Shown here piece by piece: positions 26,108-38,014 of a stretch of DNA of 64,000 bases (position 1 is the first letter of the stretch; each line of letters begins with the position of its first letter). The notes under the pieces are model-generated. The model had not been told where the DNA came from and did no database searches. It saw only the letters and a list, made by a program, of their open reading frames with translations. The DNA comes from Monosporascus cannonballus (lineage: Eukaryota; Ascomycota; Sordariomycetes; Xylariales): assembly GCA_004154925.1 (NCBI GenBank), contig QJNS01000155.1, positions 1 to 64,000 of the forward strand, written 5' to 3'. Made by a program: the position numbers and the translations under genes.

Positions 26108-28155
26108 GCTAGTCTTCGATCCCTGCTTCACTTGAGAGCGCCAACCGTCGGGAGCCGGTTGTGGCGGGGTTTGCCCCTTGCATGAAGCGAGCGAGCGAGC
26201 AAGCGAGCAAGCAGGCAGTCTTTCTTCGTCCGGCATCCGATGCGTATAGGCCCTCGGCTAGTCTTTGTCTTCTCACCTTCTTCGTTTCCATAAGACGCCT
26301 CGGCGTGGTCAATGATCCAGTTCATCGTCGTGTTGCGCGTGGGTTCCCCCCCCAAAAAAAAATCAAAATCAAGGGGCTTCTGGTTTCGCGGAACTATTTG
26401 TGGGAGGGGGAGGCAAGGGGCGGCAACGGCGTTCCGGATTGTTCTGACTTGACTGCGTCGTCGCTTGAGCCGATGCCTATATCTCTTATTTTTTTATGCA
26501 CCCTCCGGTAATGCTCGACCCGAAACGGGATAGATGATATGCGATATGGGATCTTTGCGTGCGTTTCCTTTTTGAAGAGGCGGGCGGTGGGCGAGTCTGC
26601 GGGCGTATCTGGATTAGCTCAAGTTGTAACCGTAGCTACCTAACGTTAGGTAGTTAAGAGAGCAAAGACCTACACGCTGATCGACTACAAGTTTTCGTGA
26701 TATCATGCTGCTTGCCCTGCCGTAGCCCGTGGTTTCGGGACGAATTGTGGATGTCGTCGCTACAGTAATGCGTCTGGGGATGGTAGCCAGCGCTGTACCG
26801 AATCGGAAGGTTCTTACAACTGATCCAGGTTAAGTTGACACTCTAGTCTAGACCAGATGGTCCCCAGCCTCGAGAGGTTTCGATCAATCCGTATCCCGAC
26901 CCCGAGCGAGCATTAGGGGGATGTTAGGGTAGCTGGAGAGAGAGGGCACCAACCGTCCGATGACAACAGACGGCCCCCCACCACTGCTCTCGTACAAATA
27001 CAGGCATCATCACATCACATCACGTATAAACAATAGCTACGACGCGAGTTCCCCCGACACTATTCATTGCATTAATTTGGATTTGGATCGACCGTATATA
27101 TTATACTCAATACAGAACAAACAGACCATCGAGAACAGAACGCAAGAAAGCGCAATCAATGCATGCATGCAATTCCCGGCTCCGTCCGCGCGCACGACCC
27201 TAAAAGAGCTTCGACAAGAACATAGAAGCGGAAATAGTAACGTGTGCAACAACACGACGAGGAGTACCGATTCACGTGGCGTGCTGCAGAGGGAGGTCAA
27301 AATAGACGACGAGATGGAAATGTCCAAAGTCAACCCCCCGAACACCGCCAACCCTACTCCTCCGTTTGATGCGATAACGATCCAGAACTGGATCGGTTAG
27401 GCATCTTTGCCTCAATCCATCCATCCATTCGGTACAAACAGACTCTTCCTCTCCTGTCCGTCTCCTCCCTGACTGACCCCGCCTCTGCTTCTCTCCCGCT
27501 CCGCACTGGCAGGCGGTCGCGAATGTCTCCCTTGGGAAAATAGGGGAGAGATATTGCGTAGGCATGTACGGAAGCCAGGCAGCCATGTACGTAGGACAAG
27601 ATGGTCGAAAGGGGAAAGAGAACACAACAGTATCAAACAAAGCAAAAACACAATTAAGCCAACAGGCTCGAGTAATTGCAATCCTTCCACGCACAGCTAG
27701 AACAAAAAAAAAAAAAAACGGAGTGTACAAGACGCGAATCCCGGTCCAGGCAGGTGAGGAACAAGTAGGTAGTTGGGTGGGTGCCTGACAACAGCACCCG
27801 AAATCGAAAAGAGGCCCCAGCGCCGCAAGACCGCATCCCCGGGGAGAGTTATTGTCAACAGCAGGCAGCGGACGAAGGAGCAGGCAGAAGTAAGGTCACG
27901 GGAAAGGAGGTGGACGTAAAACAAGGCTGGGTACTCTCCCTGGGCAGCGCCATTCGGATCATCAGATCGTGAACTTCATAGGTCGTGGACCGTCGTATGC
28001 GGTAGAAGGCTGACGTGGCGTGGCATGGCATGGGTCGTTGCATCGTGTGTCGTGAGCGTGGCTGGGTCGAGAGTGAAGGAACAGACAGGCAGACGCGCGG
28101 TGCGCGTAATCAAACAAAGTCTCTCGCCAATGGACGGGTCCCCGGGTCGAGGAAA
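26108..28155. other. Intergenic region between convergent POB3 and BUD4
   Basis: About 2.05 kb of shared 3' flank, long for this gene block. It holds a GCGA/GCAA-type repeat at 26,186-26,217 and a poly(A) run at 27,704-27,718. A 146-codon ORF at 26,960-27,400 (+) has no recognisable domain or intron signals; overlapping ORFs lie on the opposite strand. Part of this is probably the BUD4 3' UTR. I do not support a gene. Confidence 0.5.
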
Positions 28156-31100
28156 TCAGGTGACACTGCTCTTGGTCCGGGAATGGGTCCTCCGGCCCTC
28201 GGCGCGCTTCCTGAGCGCCTCCTCGCGTTTAAGGACGAGGTCGCACCACTTGCGGCGTCCGGCGGCGCCGTCGTCGTCGCTGGTGCCCGCGCCGTCGCCG
28301 CCGGGGCGCCCGATGACGTCACCTAGCACCTGCATCCAGCCCTCCTTGTCCTCGGGCGTGTCGGCGTAGAAGTCGATGACCTCGCCGTTGTTGAAGCGGA
28401 TGCGGAACCCCTCCTCGACGAACATGTAGCCCTCCTCATCCTCGGCGAACGCCGACCGCCGCCGCTTGCCGCCGCGCCCTGTCGTCTCCGGGTTCGTCAG
28501 CTGCCGCCGGTCGTCGATGAGCCGCTTCGCGTTAGAGAGGTTGATGGTCGCGCGGGGTTGGCGCGTCGTCTCGTGGTAGGCCGTCAGCTTCGTGCCCACG
28601 AGCTTGAAGTAGCGGCGACGCCAGTACTGTGTCGCATGTTAGCAACGCAGGCTTTATCATAGTGGTGAAATGGAATGAAACTCACGGGGCAGTCGCCACC
28701 CTGTTGGCTCAAGTGACCTTCCCAGTTCCTGCTGAGTCTCTCCTCGGCGGCCTTCAGTTCTCGGATGCACGAGTTCATGCTCTTAGGCATATCATCGTCC
28801 GTGGCGCCCTTAGGCCGGGGCACGAACAGCAGCTGCACCTCGAGCTTGCCGATCTTGTACGGCGCACGACGCATGACGGAGCTGCTCATGTCCGTGCGCT
28901 TGCTCTTCACGGTGCTCGCAAAGTTGGGCTCCTCGGTGGCCCACTCGTTGAACGCCGCGATCTCGGCCATGTAGGGGCGGCCGTAGCAGCGGGACTCGTG
29001 CTCCTTGAGACACACGTACGCGCGGGCGAAACTACCGTCCTCGGCCGCCAGAGGAGAAAGCAAGTCCCACGCAGTAGGTGCGATCTTCCTCTGTCTGCTA
29101 ACAGCGTCCCGTTGAGCCTGGGCGTAAGCCTCTTCCTCGGCCCTCGCGCGAGCTTCCATCTCCTTGCGCTTCTTGGGCGAGGCGAAGACGCGGGAGAACG
29201 TAGACGCCTTGGGCTTCGAAGCCCTAGTTGGAGTCATCGGTGCGCGCTCCGGCGGCGGTTTCTCGAGTTTCACATTGAGTGTCAGCTGAAATTCTAGGTC
29301 GTTAGGGACAACTAATTCAAACTCCTGGCCGATCGGGGCGTTGCGAGCAAGCTCAAGCCAAGCGGTTGTCACGCAGTGAACGCCATTGTCGAGGGTTAGG
29401 CTAAACCACGTTCGCTCACCTATTCAGCCGAGTCAGCCGCTGTACGCTCCCGTCCATCATAGCCAGGGGTTGAACTTACTCTTTGGTAAGGGGAGATCGA
29501 GGTCCTTCACGCCCATGACCTTGACGAACAGTCTTCCTCTCTCACCGCATTCCTCAGTAGCCAGCTCCGAGCCGTCATCCTCGGTCACAGTCGTCATTGC
29601 GTTGCTCTCTTGGCCGGGCAAGGGCGGTACCGGACCACCCATGCTAGGAGCAGGCCGCCGTCTGATGCTCTTCCTGGACTTACCATTCCAGGGCTCCACC
29701 GTCCATGACCGAGGGCGTGACTTGACGGGTGAATTACCGGCGGATCGAGTGCCGTCGATGACCTCTTCGGATGCCTTGTTGTCACCGCTACCAGGTCTGT
29801 CGGTGGCGGTAACGACCTTGGTGTTCTGGCGCATCAAGTAGCCGCGCTGTTTACGAGCAGTGATGTTAGCATTCAGTCCTGTTTCTTTAGCGTTGTTGCT
29901 GGTTCGTGCGTCATCAGTCGCAACCACGATCTTCGAGACAGACACTTGTCTGCTAGAGCTGCAACTTGGAGATAGAAACTGGTTGGTGAACGAGAGTTGT
30001 TGGAATGCCACCTTTTGTGCCTCGATGACCCGTTCAAAATCCTGATCAAGACTGAGGCCCAAGTCAAGATCCAACGTCAGACTTTTCTTCTTGAAGCTGG
30101 GATGCCGATCCAGAAATCCCCTGCTGGTAGACTCGTTGCCGTCCTCGCCTTGTGCGTCGCGAGAGAGGCGGTCGCGGTGTTTATCCGGAATCGGTGGGAT
30201 GCTGGGCACAACCTCGCGGCTGACGTGTCTTCGGGCTTCGCGCATGGAAGCAATGTCGGAGGGCGTAGCCGATGCACGGGTCTTAAGCTTAGACCCAGAC
30301 GCCTTGATTGTGGCGACCTGTTCAGGAACGGCCGGCGATTCTAGAGGCTCACCTTCGTGGTCATCTTCGCGGACCTCTCCATGGTCCTCTACGTGGACCT
30401 CTAGGCGGACGTCTTCGTGGGCCTCTTCGTGGGCCTCTTCGTGGGCCTCTTCATCTTCGTATTCCTCATCTTCATCATCAGAGATCGGGTGATGGATCAC
30501 TGATTCAGGAGTTCGAGGCTCCTCATCCTCCTCAGGGTCACCCCACCCCGAACCGTCATAATCCGGCTTGGCTAGTCGGGGTTCCGGAGTGCGAGGACGC
30601 TGTTGGCAAGCTTCGGCATCAGGCGTCCTGTGCCCCTCCGTATGAGTAACTGCAGTTGCGTCTTTAGGCTTCGGGAGCATGTAGGACTGGAGGCTGCGGC
30701 TGAATTCAGGATTCTTAGTACTGCTTTCGTTTACCCGAGGCAGCGTAGCACTGAAGTTTCTAATAGTGTCAGGTGCAGGACTACCGCGAGGGGTTGAAGA
30801 AGTTATGTCCTCTTCATGGAATGCAGTCTGGGGTCTTTCTATTTCTTGTTTGTCTTCTTCTTCGTCTGAATAGTGACTTTCGTCGTCGTCGACGTCGTCA
30901 CAGCGATCCTTATTAGGCGCCTTTTCGTCATCCTCAGACCGTTGGTAGAGGTCGTAGACGTCAGCCTTGTCATCTTCATCGACATCTCTATCGCTAAGGA
31001 TGCTGTCCTCCAGTGGCTCCGTGATATCCTCGATAATCGAGTCCTCGATACTAGCGATGGGGACATCTGGGTCGTAGGGGTTGCCACGTATAGGGCTCAA

Positions 31101-32829
31101 ATCTGGCGGCGGGGACGTAAAGTTGAATCCAGACTCCCTTTCAAGAGATCTGTTGCCATTGACGCGGTTCAGGATAGATTGACGCGAGATGCTGGGTAGT
31201 TGATAATCCATATCAAGTCCTGAAATGTCGCCAATGGTGTCATCTGCTTCAGAATTCTCCTCATCCTCCGAATCTTCAAGCTGGGGAGTGTGGCTTCCGG
31301 CCTTATCGCGAGCTCCGGCTCTCCTCATGCGGCGCTCTCTCTGTTGCTCTGCGAAAGTCTTCTCTGCGCTCGCTGCCTTAGGGCTGGTTTCGTCAAGCAT
31401 CATAAGCTTCAGACGCTCCTCCAAAGACATCTGGCCATTGCCGATATTCTGCAGTTCAGACTGGGTCACCGACGCAGACGGTGGAGACGGCAAAGTGCGC
31501 GGTGAACCCAGCATCTGGTCTGCCGCTGTAGACGTTCCATCCGACGATACAGAATGGGATCGGTTGAGTGGCGTGCCTGGTAAAGGAGGAAGCGGTCGAT
31601 GCTCACTGGAAGTGGATGAGTCGGTACGGCCGTGCTGGGGCCGGGATGCGGTAGGCTGGCCGGGGACGCTCTCGGGCATTGGGCTATTTGAGAAGCGGTG
31701 GTCCTGATCCTGACGCCAATCATCAGGCAGCACAACTGGTGTTTTATCCGTATCTTCCAGTGAAGCATCAAAGCTATCATCTTGTAGATCGGCATCCCCT
31801 CGTGGATAAAGACCGTAATTATCGTAGTCATCATCATCATCCTCTTCGGAGTCGTAGCTTCCTTCTCGCGAGTTGGTGCCCACCGATGAGAGGTCCGGTG
31901 TGGCCATCTCATATTCATTGATTTGGGGGGGGGCTGCGTCGAACGTGACAGATTTAGCATGACGGCGAAGCGACCCGCCAAATGGGACGTCATTTCCATC
32001 TTCGAATGCGCCGTCACAGGAATAGTCAGAATTTTGCGAGTCACAGCTGCTTTTGAACCGGTGTGTAGAGAGAGAAGACTTCATGGGCGAGGCCTGGTCC
32101 TTGGTTGGGCTCCGGGAAGGACTAAGACCAGTAGTCGCCTTCGGAGACTGGGCAGCCACGTTTGGAGATTCGGGTGATTTGGTAGGACTAGCCCGGGGAG
32201 TATCTGGCTCACTCTGGGTGCGAGCGTGGCCAGCTCGGAAACCAGCGACACCAGAGCCACCAAAAGCATTGCCTTGGACCTTGGCCAGCGGTCTCTCAAT
32301 TTTTGGTAGTCGCGTCGGGTCATATTCCAGCTTCTGCTCTCGAGCGAACATAGTGCTGTTCTTCACTCGTGAAGCCTTCTGCAGGCGCTCAATGGATGAG
32401 CGTCTTGTTGGCGACGGAGGTGCACCACGGCCGCCATACAAGTCGTTTTCGGCGTTAGAGTTGGCATGGCGGTTTTGCCAAAACAGCCGTGGGGAAGTGG
32501 TACCATCCAACGGGGACGATTGGAATGGAGAAGAGTCAGTGTTGAGCGTCATTTTCTGAGAGGCACGTGTCAGCAACTGAATCAAGTGTCGAGGGTGTGG
32601 TAGAGAGGCCTACCTTGGTTGCTTGGTTCCAGCTGGGTGAATTACGCCGCTTCTCGGTGGAGGATATCTCCGATAGAGGGCGTGGAATGCCACCCTTCAA
32701 AGGCGACTGACCAGGCGTACTTTTGGAGATGCGCAGTGGCTGCGTAACCTGGATCGCATGTTATTAGGACCAATTGTCTCCATTCCATTGTCGAGGCTCT
32801 CAGGTACTCACTGGTTCTTCGGTGGCCAT
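28156..32829 (-). CDS. BUD4: Bud4-like anillin-related septation protein with C-terminal PH domain
   Basis: Septin-associated scaffold for the contractile ring and septum placement at the cell cortex. Exons on the minus strand: 32812-32829, 32614-32748, 29480-32555, 28686-29419 and 28156-28626 (1477 aa); introns 58-63 bp. The N-terminus carries the family blocks PLSEIS...KRRNSPSWN and SPRLFWQNR. A long disordered, Ser/Pro/acid-rich middle (about 60-1000) includes a repeated EEAH stretch. The conserved C-terminal part starts near LFVKVMGVKDLDLPLPK, continues as WFSLTLDNGVHCVTTAWLEL and FELVVPNDLEFQLTL (C2-like/anillin homology), and ends in a PH domain from about residue 1320 (YWRRRYFKLVGTKLTAYHE) to about 1440. 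Converges with POB3. Confidence 0.92.
30395..30460 (-). repeat. Tandem 12-bp coding repeats in BUD4 (EEAH units)
   Basis: The unit GTGGGCCTCTTC on the + strand is repeated in perfect or near-perfect tandem, giving Glu-Glu-Ala-His repeats on the minus strand. It sits in the disordered acidic region, where copy number could vary between strains without breaking the frame. Confidence 0.8.
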
Positions 32830-34439
32830 CTTTAAAGTGGATGTACTCCCCAAATCTATAGCGGCTATTGGTACAACTGCCGGTTCATGCCTTCTAAAAA
32901 GACAATGGCATCTATACGATTAGGTCCCGGCTCTAATTCCTTGTCTACCACTTTGCAGTCGTGAGACTAAAGAACGTAGTCGCGTCTCTAATGAGTATCG
33001 CCTAGTTGGGTGGAAGGAAATGAGGTTGTCGCTGACAATGAACCAGAAAGGAAACTAAGGGGGCTGACGCAATTTCCAGCAACGAAGGTAGTGATACCAG
33101 GTAGGTATGCGATATGCCTGGCCGATGTTGTGTTGATAAATTCCAGCTCTTGCAAGCAAGATAGAAAAAAAAAGATGAGGCGAATGAGAGGGAGGATGAG
33201 GGTTTAGAGATGTGTCTCAAGAATGTTATGTGTGAGGGGAGGAGGAGAGCGGTCACAAATGAAGCTGGATGAAGGGTGCGATATAGACTGCTGCAGTTTT
33301 GATTGGTTCACGGTTGGGAAAAATGTAAACAGACAAGGCACTGGGGGGGTGATGGGGAAACCAACGGATAGGTGTGGCAGCTGTTGGTAGGTAGGCATAT
33401 GGGGCGCTACAGTACTGTGAATGCACATCCACGGATAGAGTTAGTGGCCACAGCTCCCAGAACGTTTTATAGCCAGACAGTAACCTTCAGTGATCGACCC
33501 CACTATTGATCGTCGTCATAGGGAAGGCGTTACTAGGCCAACCGACTACTAGCACCGACCACAAAAGCTTGTAAATGAATTGCTTGTCCACAGCTAGAGT
33601 CTCAGACCTCCTCTCCCGACTCCACCCACATGTACCAAAACACGTTTTCTTAAGCGCCCAACCTTGGCATTATTCTAGATTTCAATGTAGAGGAAGCCTT
33701 GTGGGGAATCGGTTGTGATGCGTTACATGATTACAGCAAATCTAAGCGGCGTTTAAGGCGGCCGTAGTGGGCTTGTCGTCCATGTTTTAATAACACGTTC
33801 ATAACAATTCATCGATCGTATGTATGCTAAACATTTCCAGTAACCGATCCTAACGTATCTCGCAGCCAAAAGCTCAGCGCCCGATTTCCACTCGATTGGG
33901 ACGACCGGCATATTTAATAGAACTGCTCTTCTTCCCTGCGTATCGCTCATGCATTAATATTGCACCTAAAGATCAAGTGCTCACCGGTTATCATAAATCT
34001 AGATTCTTTTAGCCCATCTAGAGCAATAATGTCCATGTGGATCATTATGCAGTAGCACCCCGATTTTGTATACAGCGCAGGGACCAATAGAGCCCCTATT
34101 CCCCTTTCCCCTTATCAGTCCCGGAATGGCCCAGGCGAGATGGATATCCAACAGTTCGTCCACCTTCCACACCGACTAAAGTATATTGAATACTACTGCA
34201 AATTAAATTACCGACTTAACATGAATTCATAATGGGATACACGATACCAGTCAAACGCCAGCGTAGAACTAAGGCCATCATACGACTCGAAATTTGTCCC
34301 CATACCGTCCGTAATTACGCTGATATATCGGAAACTGTAATGGTTGTCTAGAACTGCTCTATCAACCACGAGTTAGAATGAAAGCTAAGACGTAGTCCTT
34401 TCAGTTGCTTCGCCAGGTAGGCTTCCTAGCCTGTTATGA
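32830..34439. other. BUD4 upstream region and unexplained sequence
   Basis: The first few hundred bases upstream of 32,829 are the likely BUD4 promoter. Beyond about 33,450 the sequence shows only short ORFs (up to 65 codons, 33,753-33,950 -) without recognisable domains. It leads directly into the truncated end of the PKS relic, where the missing downstream PKS domains would be expected; I see none of them. Confidence 0.45.
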
Positions 34440-36230
34440 GGGTAGTCGGTATTACGATACAGCAATTCAAGCAGCGAGACTGTAGGCCTTGCTTTTGAAA
34501 GCGCCAGTTCGCATCAACTCCGGACCCATAGGCGTCCACTGGGCTCCCTGACTAGTGAATACAAAGCCGATAGTGGGGGTCTTCTTGTAAGCGAAAGAGA
34601 AGTTGGCCGCTATATCGCCAAAGACTTTGTCCCGGTTCGCGTGGCTTACCACAGCGAAGGCCTTGTTGGACAAGACGCTTCGGCGGTTGGCAAGAGCATG
34701 AGAAAGGTCAAGGAGATTATAGTTAGAAGCAGCATTCCCATGAGCGTTAATGTTGCGCATTAATGTCGGCTTGTCGCGGGCGGGAAATGACAGCAGAGAA
34801 GGACGCTTGCGGTAAGCAGCACGACGAAACCCGACTTTCTCCGGTTATCTGTAATGTTGTCGATGTACTTCTATGTCTATGGCCTCTTTTAATAGGGACT
34901 CGGCGCCCTCGACAATGACATGCGCGTTTATACTGCCGTAGCCAAAACTGTTGATAGATATTCGTCTTACTAGAAGATATCCAGGAAATCAGTCATCCCA
35001 TTTGATCTTGGGGTTCCGCTCAACCAGACCTCTGGCCGGGGCAATAACGCCACGCTCAACCATGAGGATTGCTTTGATCAGCGCAGTCAGGCCGCTGGCA
35101 GCCCCGCTGTGTCCGATATTGGCCTTGGCAGCTCCGATCCCCAATAGATCCTCTTCTGGTTTGCAATTCTTGTTCACCGCGATAGAGGCTGCCGTTACCT
35201 CGATTAGGTGGCCCATAGCAGTTCCAGTGCCGACACTCAAAGTAACCGGTCAGACGGGAATCCAAATTTCCGCCGCGTTGGTGCCAGTGGGCAATCACAT
35301 TAACCTAATCATTTCTGTTCGGATAGGGAATGCTTACAGTAGGAACCTTGCCGTTCGAGACTGTGGGATCGGATCGAATAACATTACGGATCAAGTTACA
35401 GTTTCGCACGGCATCGAAGAGACGATTAAGGTAGATAGTACTGACAGCGTCGGCGCGTCCATAGCCATCAGCATACTTATCGAACGTGTAGTACGCCGAT
35501 ATCGGAGAAAGCATACCAAATTTCGCGGTGTTTATGTACTGATAAACCGTAATGATCAAGTATACGCCGCCGATAATGGCACCTCCGGCCTCGTAATTTC
35601 GCAAGGCGTTATATACGTTATACAAAGCGTAAAGGGGTAACGAACAAGCCGTATTTGCATATAATGCTAGGCCCGTTAAAGTTAAAAATCTGACTAATTC
35701 GGTTACTGATAATACTAGGATTAACGCCCGTCGCCAACAGGTTGTAAGGGAAAGAAGCTTCCTTAAAAACATTTGCCGCCAGTCCGCCGTAAACCGGCCG
35801 CAAAAACGGCGGTTTTCGTGCCAGATATAGCCTCGAGCGAGATTCCGCCCAATTTAAGCGCTTCGTAAATAACCTTGAGACATTGGCGCTGCTGAGGGTC
35901 CATCCATGTGGCTTTTAATAGGCGTAATATTAAACAAGCTGGGTCGAAATTGGAAAGGCCTTCGGTAAAAAAATAACCGTCTAAAACACTAAAGCTTCCA
36001 GGGCGGTCGTCGTTTTTGTGAAATAGATGTCGAGGTTAAATAGTGACGATGGGACCTTAGGCGTGTTGCCGGTCTTTTTGTTCATCATCATGTCCCAGAA
36101 CTCAGCTGGGGAACCAACATCTCCTGGTAAGCGGCAGCCTTGTAACCTTCGTCAGTGCTGATGCTTCTTCATCGCTAGTATTCTCTAACTTAGACTCACC
36201 CATCCCAATGACCGCGATATGCACTAGCTT
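34440..36230 (-). pseudogene. Relic of a highly-reducing-type polyketide synthase (KS plus start of AT)
   Basis: Minus-strand fragments line up in order with a type I iterative PKS. The KS start IAVIGMG lies near 36,200-36,220 with an intron-like GTGAGT just after it, then AEFWDMM (about 36,090-36,115). The active-site region ISNRISQIFNFNGPSI is followed by ACS (35,641-35,649, catalytic Cys kept). GTGTAMG marks the HGTGT block (about 35,220), NIGHSGAASG the second catalytic His (about 35,100-35,120), and NSFGYGSINAHVIVE the KS end (about 34,915-34,955). The AT start FVFTSQGAQWTPMG is at about 34,523-34,570. Frameshifts occur next to the Cys and at the first catalytic His; stops interrupt 35,850-36,000. 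AT active site, DH, ER, KR and ACP are absent. A normal gene of this type would be about 7 kb. Confidence 0.85.
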
Positions 36231-37366
36231 CTCCTTGAGAGATTATTCTATATATCTTGGAAAGGAAGTAGCTGGGTAGTCATCTTCCAGGACTGAATTC
36301 CGACTAGAGACTGGGTTGCCCCAGTAACGATCACTCGAGGGTGACCTCCACTCCGTGGCTAAGCCCGGCATAGTGTAACGGTCTAGTGTATGAAAGTGAT
36401 GGGAAGTACAGCTCACAAGTCCTGAACTGTGTCAAAAGATGGGTTTAGCTATTGATATGCCAGAGAAAGATGGCAAGCAAGCAACCACTCCACGGAATCA
36501 ACTTGTCTTATTTAACTTTAGCATACCAACCCCCTACTCGCCCGACTTTCAACTGCAACTTCAATGCGTCATTGCAGTTATCTAGGCAAGTCCAACAGGC
36601 CTAAGCTCTGCAACGCTACGGGGATCTCTTAACCCGGGCGGATGGGAACCAATAAGACACGTGAAGCTCGCCACATACGCACGAATGTGTTGCTATCGGG
36701 GTTTTAGTGATTGCCAGCGAAATTTTATCCGGCTCAAACTGAGAAGGGTAGCTTCCATCTTATCCATTTTCTAATCCGCTACATGCATATTGACCGGGCT
36801 ACAAGCTATCCTGGTCCATTCAATAAACCAAGCCTTGAATAATCCTTCGATAAAGCATGAAGGCCACAGATAAGGACCGGCACGAGATGGCCGAGGGCTT
36901 CGGGACCGCTGCTTAGCCAGTCCCGAAGCTCGCTCCGGCCCAGACTTTGCAACCCGTGCAGCGCCGCGCTGGACTCCCTGACAAGTGCATATCGATTAAT
37001 ACTATTTCCCAACTCACCAAGTCCATTGTAGGGAAAAGGGTAGCACAGAGTGAGAGGCAGGAAACTAGCCGTTAGGTAGGAGTAGAGATGACCATTAACG
37101 CCTATCCTTCCTAAATATCTATAGGGAGAAGGCCCCTCTATATAGCCGTACGACCCCTGTCCAGAAGCTTCCACCGTATCCCGACCTTAGCACCTGACAT
37201 CTATGGACATCGTGCTCCACTAAGAACCGATCTCGGTGTGCGTCTACTTTTACTCTCAGGACGGGTAGTCCCACGGGCTCGGGAGAAAGTGGCCGAGGAT
37301 CATCAGCTTACTTACCAGTGAGTGCTCCTGGCTGCCAATACTGCGGAATGTAAGGCGACCCCCCAC
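36231..37366. other. Unexplained region between the PKS relic and the small TIR element
   Basis: About 1.1 kb. The only long ORF (122 codons, 36,806-37,174 -) has no family I recognise and lies in otherwise decayed sequence, so I do not call it a gene. Confidence 0.4.
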
Positions 37367-37593
37367 CAACGCCGTAGGGTTTGCAATGGGTACCCAAATG
37401 GGTACCCATCACTACCCACGGATGATATTTTCAATCACAAATAAATAATAAATAACTGTAAACAATACAGAATTACTTGTATAATAAATCTTTCTAGGAA
37501 ACCCTAAGTATTAAGCTTTTATGACGTGTGAATTTACGTCGTGGGTAGTGATGAGTACCCATTTGGATATCCATTACAAACCCTACCAACGCC
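37367..37593. mobile_element. Non-autonomous TIR element (MITE-like) with 7-bp target duplication
   Basis: The element itself is 37374-37586 (213 bp), starting GTAGGGTTTG and ending CAAACCCTAC. The terminal inverted repeats extend 47 bp on each side (37374-37420 and 37540-37586) with four mismatches, all C/T or G/A type. Identical CAACGCC copies flank it (37367-37373 and 37587-37593), a target-site duplication of 7 bp, or 8 bp (CCAACGCC) if the terminal C is counted with the host. The interior is AT-rich and non-coding. The duplication length would fit a hAT-like or related DNA transposon, but no transposase is present to confirm the family. Confidence 0.82.
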
Positions 37594-37616
37594 CCATCCC
37601 CCCAACGCGCCACCCC

Positions 37617-38014
37617 ACAACTATGACGGCTAGGGGTTTAACCAACTATTAAACCTTAGTCGTACGGGTTTATGTTGGCAGGAGTATCGTGGGAAACTAA
37701 GCAATAAATATAATAACGTATTACGTTTCGTAATATCAAGGGTGCCTTGGGTAACGATATTTTATTATAAGTTGAAATTATTTAAATTATAAAAATAATA
37801 AGCGTAAATATTTTCCTTCTGGCTTAAAATGCTTAAACGGTTTAAACCCTTAAGCCCGTTTAGCCCTTCAAGCTTTTTTGCTAGCTTAAGAGGCTTAAGG
37901 TGCTTGGCACCTTAAAACTTTTGAACTAGTTACGTAATATTTTAGCGACGGTCGGTTTTCGTTTTTTTCGTAGGCCCGACCGTCCGTAAAGAAGCTAAAA
38001 CCGTTAGGTTATAA
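37617..38014 (-). repeat. 3' LTR of element I
   Basis: Aligns along its length with 43,994-44,389, from the GTTTAACCAACTATTAAACC-like end to the CCGTTAGGTTATA end. This copy is much less AT-mutated than its partner. The first ~170 bases are shared with every other LTR in the island. Confidence 0.8.

Noticed and set aside
25610..26236. 208-codon minus-strand ORF rich in Leu/Val
   Set aside because: Antisense of the acidic POB3 tail; the hydrophobic look comes from reverse-reading GAG/GAC codons.
26960..27400. 146-codon ORF between POB3 and BUD4
   Set aside because: No recognisable domain, no intron signals, overlapping ORFs on the other strand; probably within 3' untranslated sequence.
36806..37174. 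122-codon minus-strand ORF next to the PKS relic
   Set aside because: No family recognised, and surrounding sequence is decayed; not enough to call a gene.
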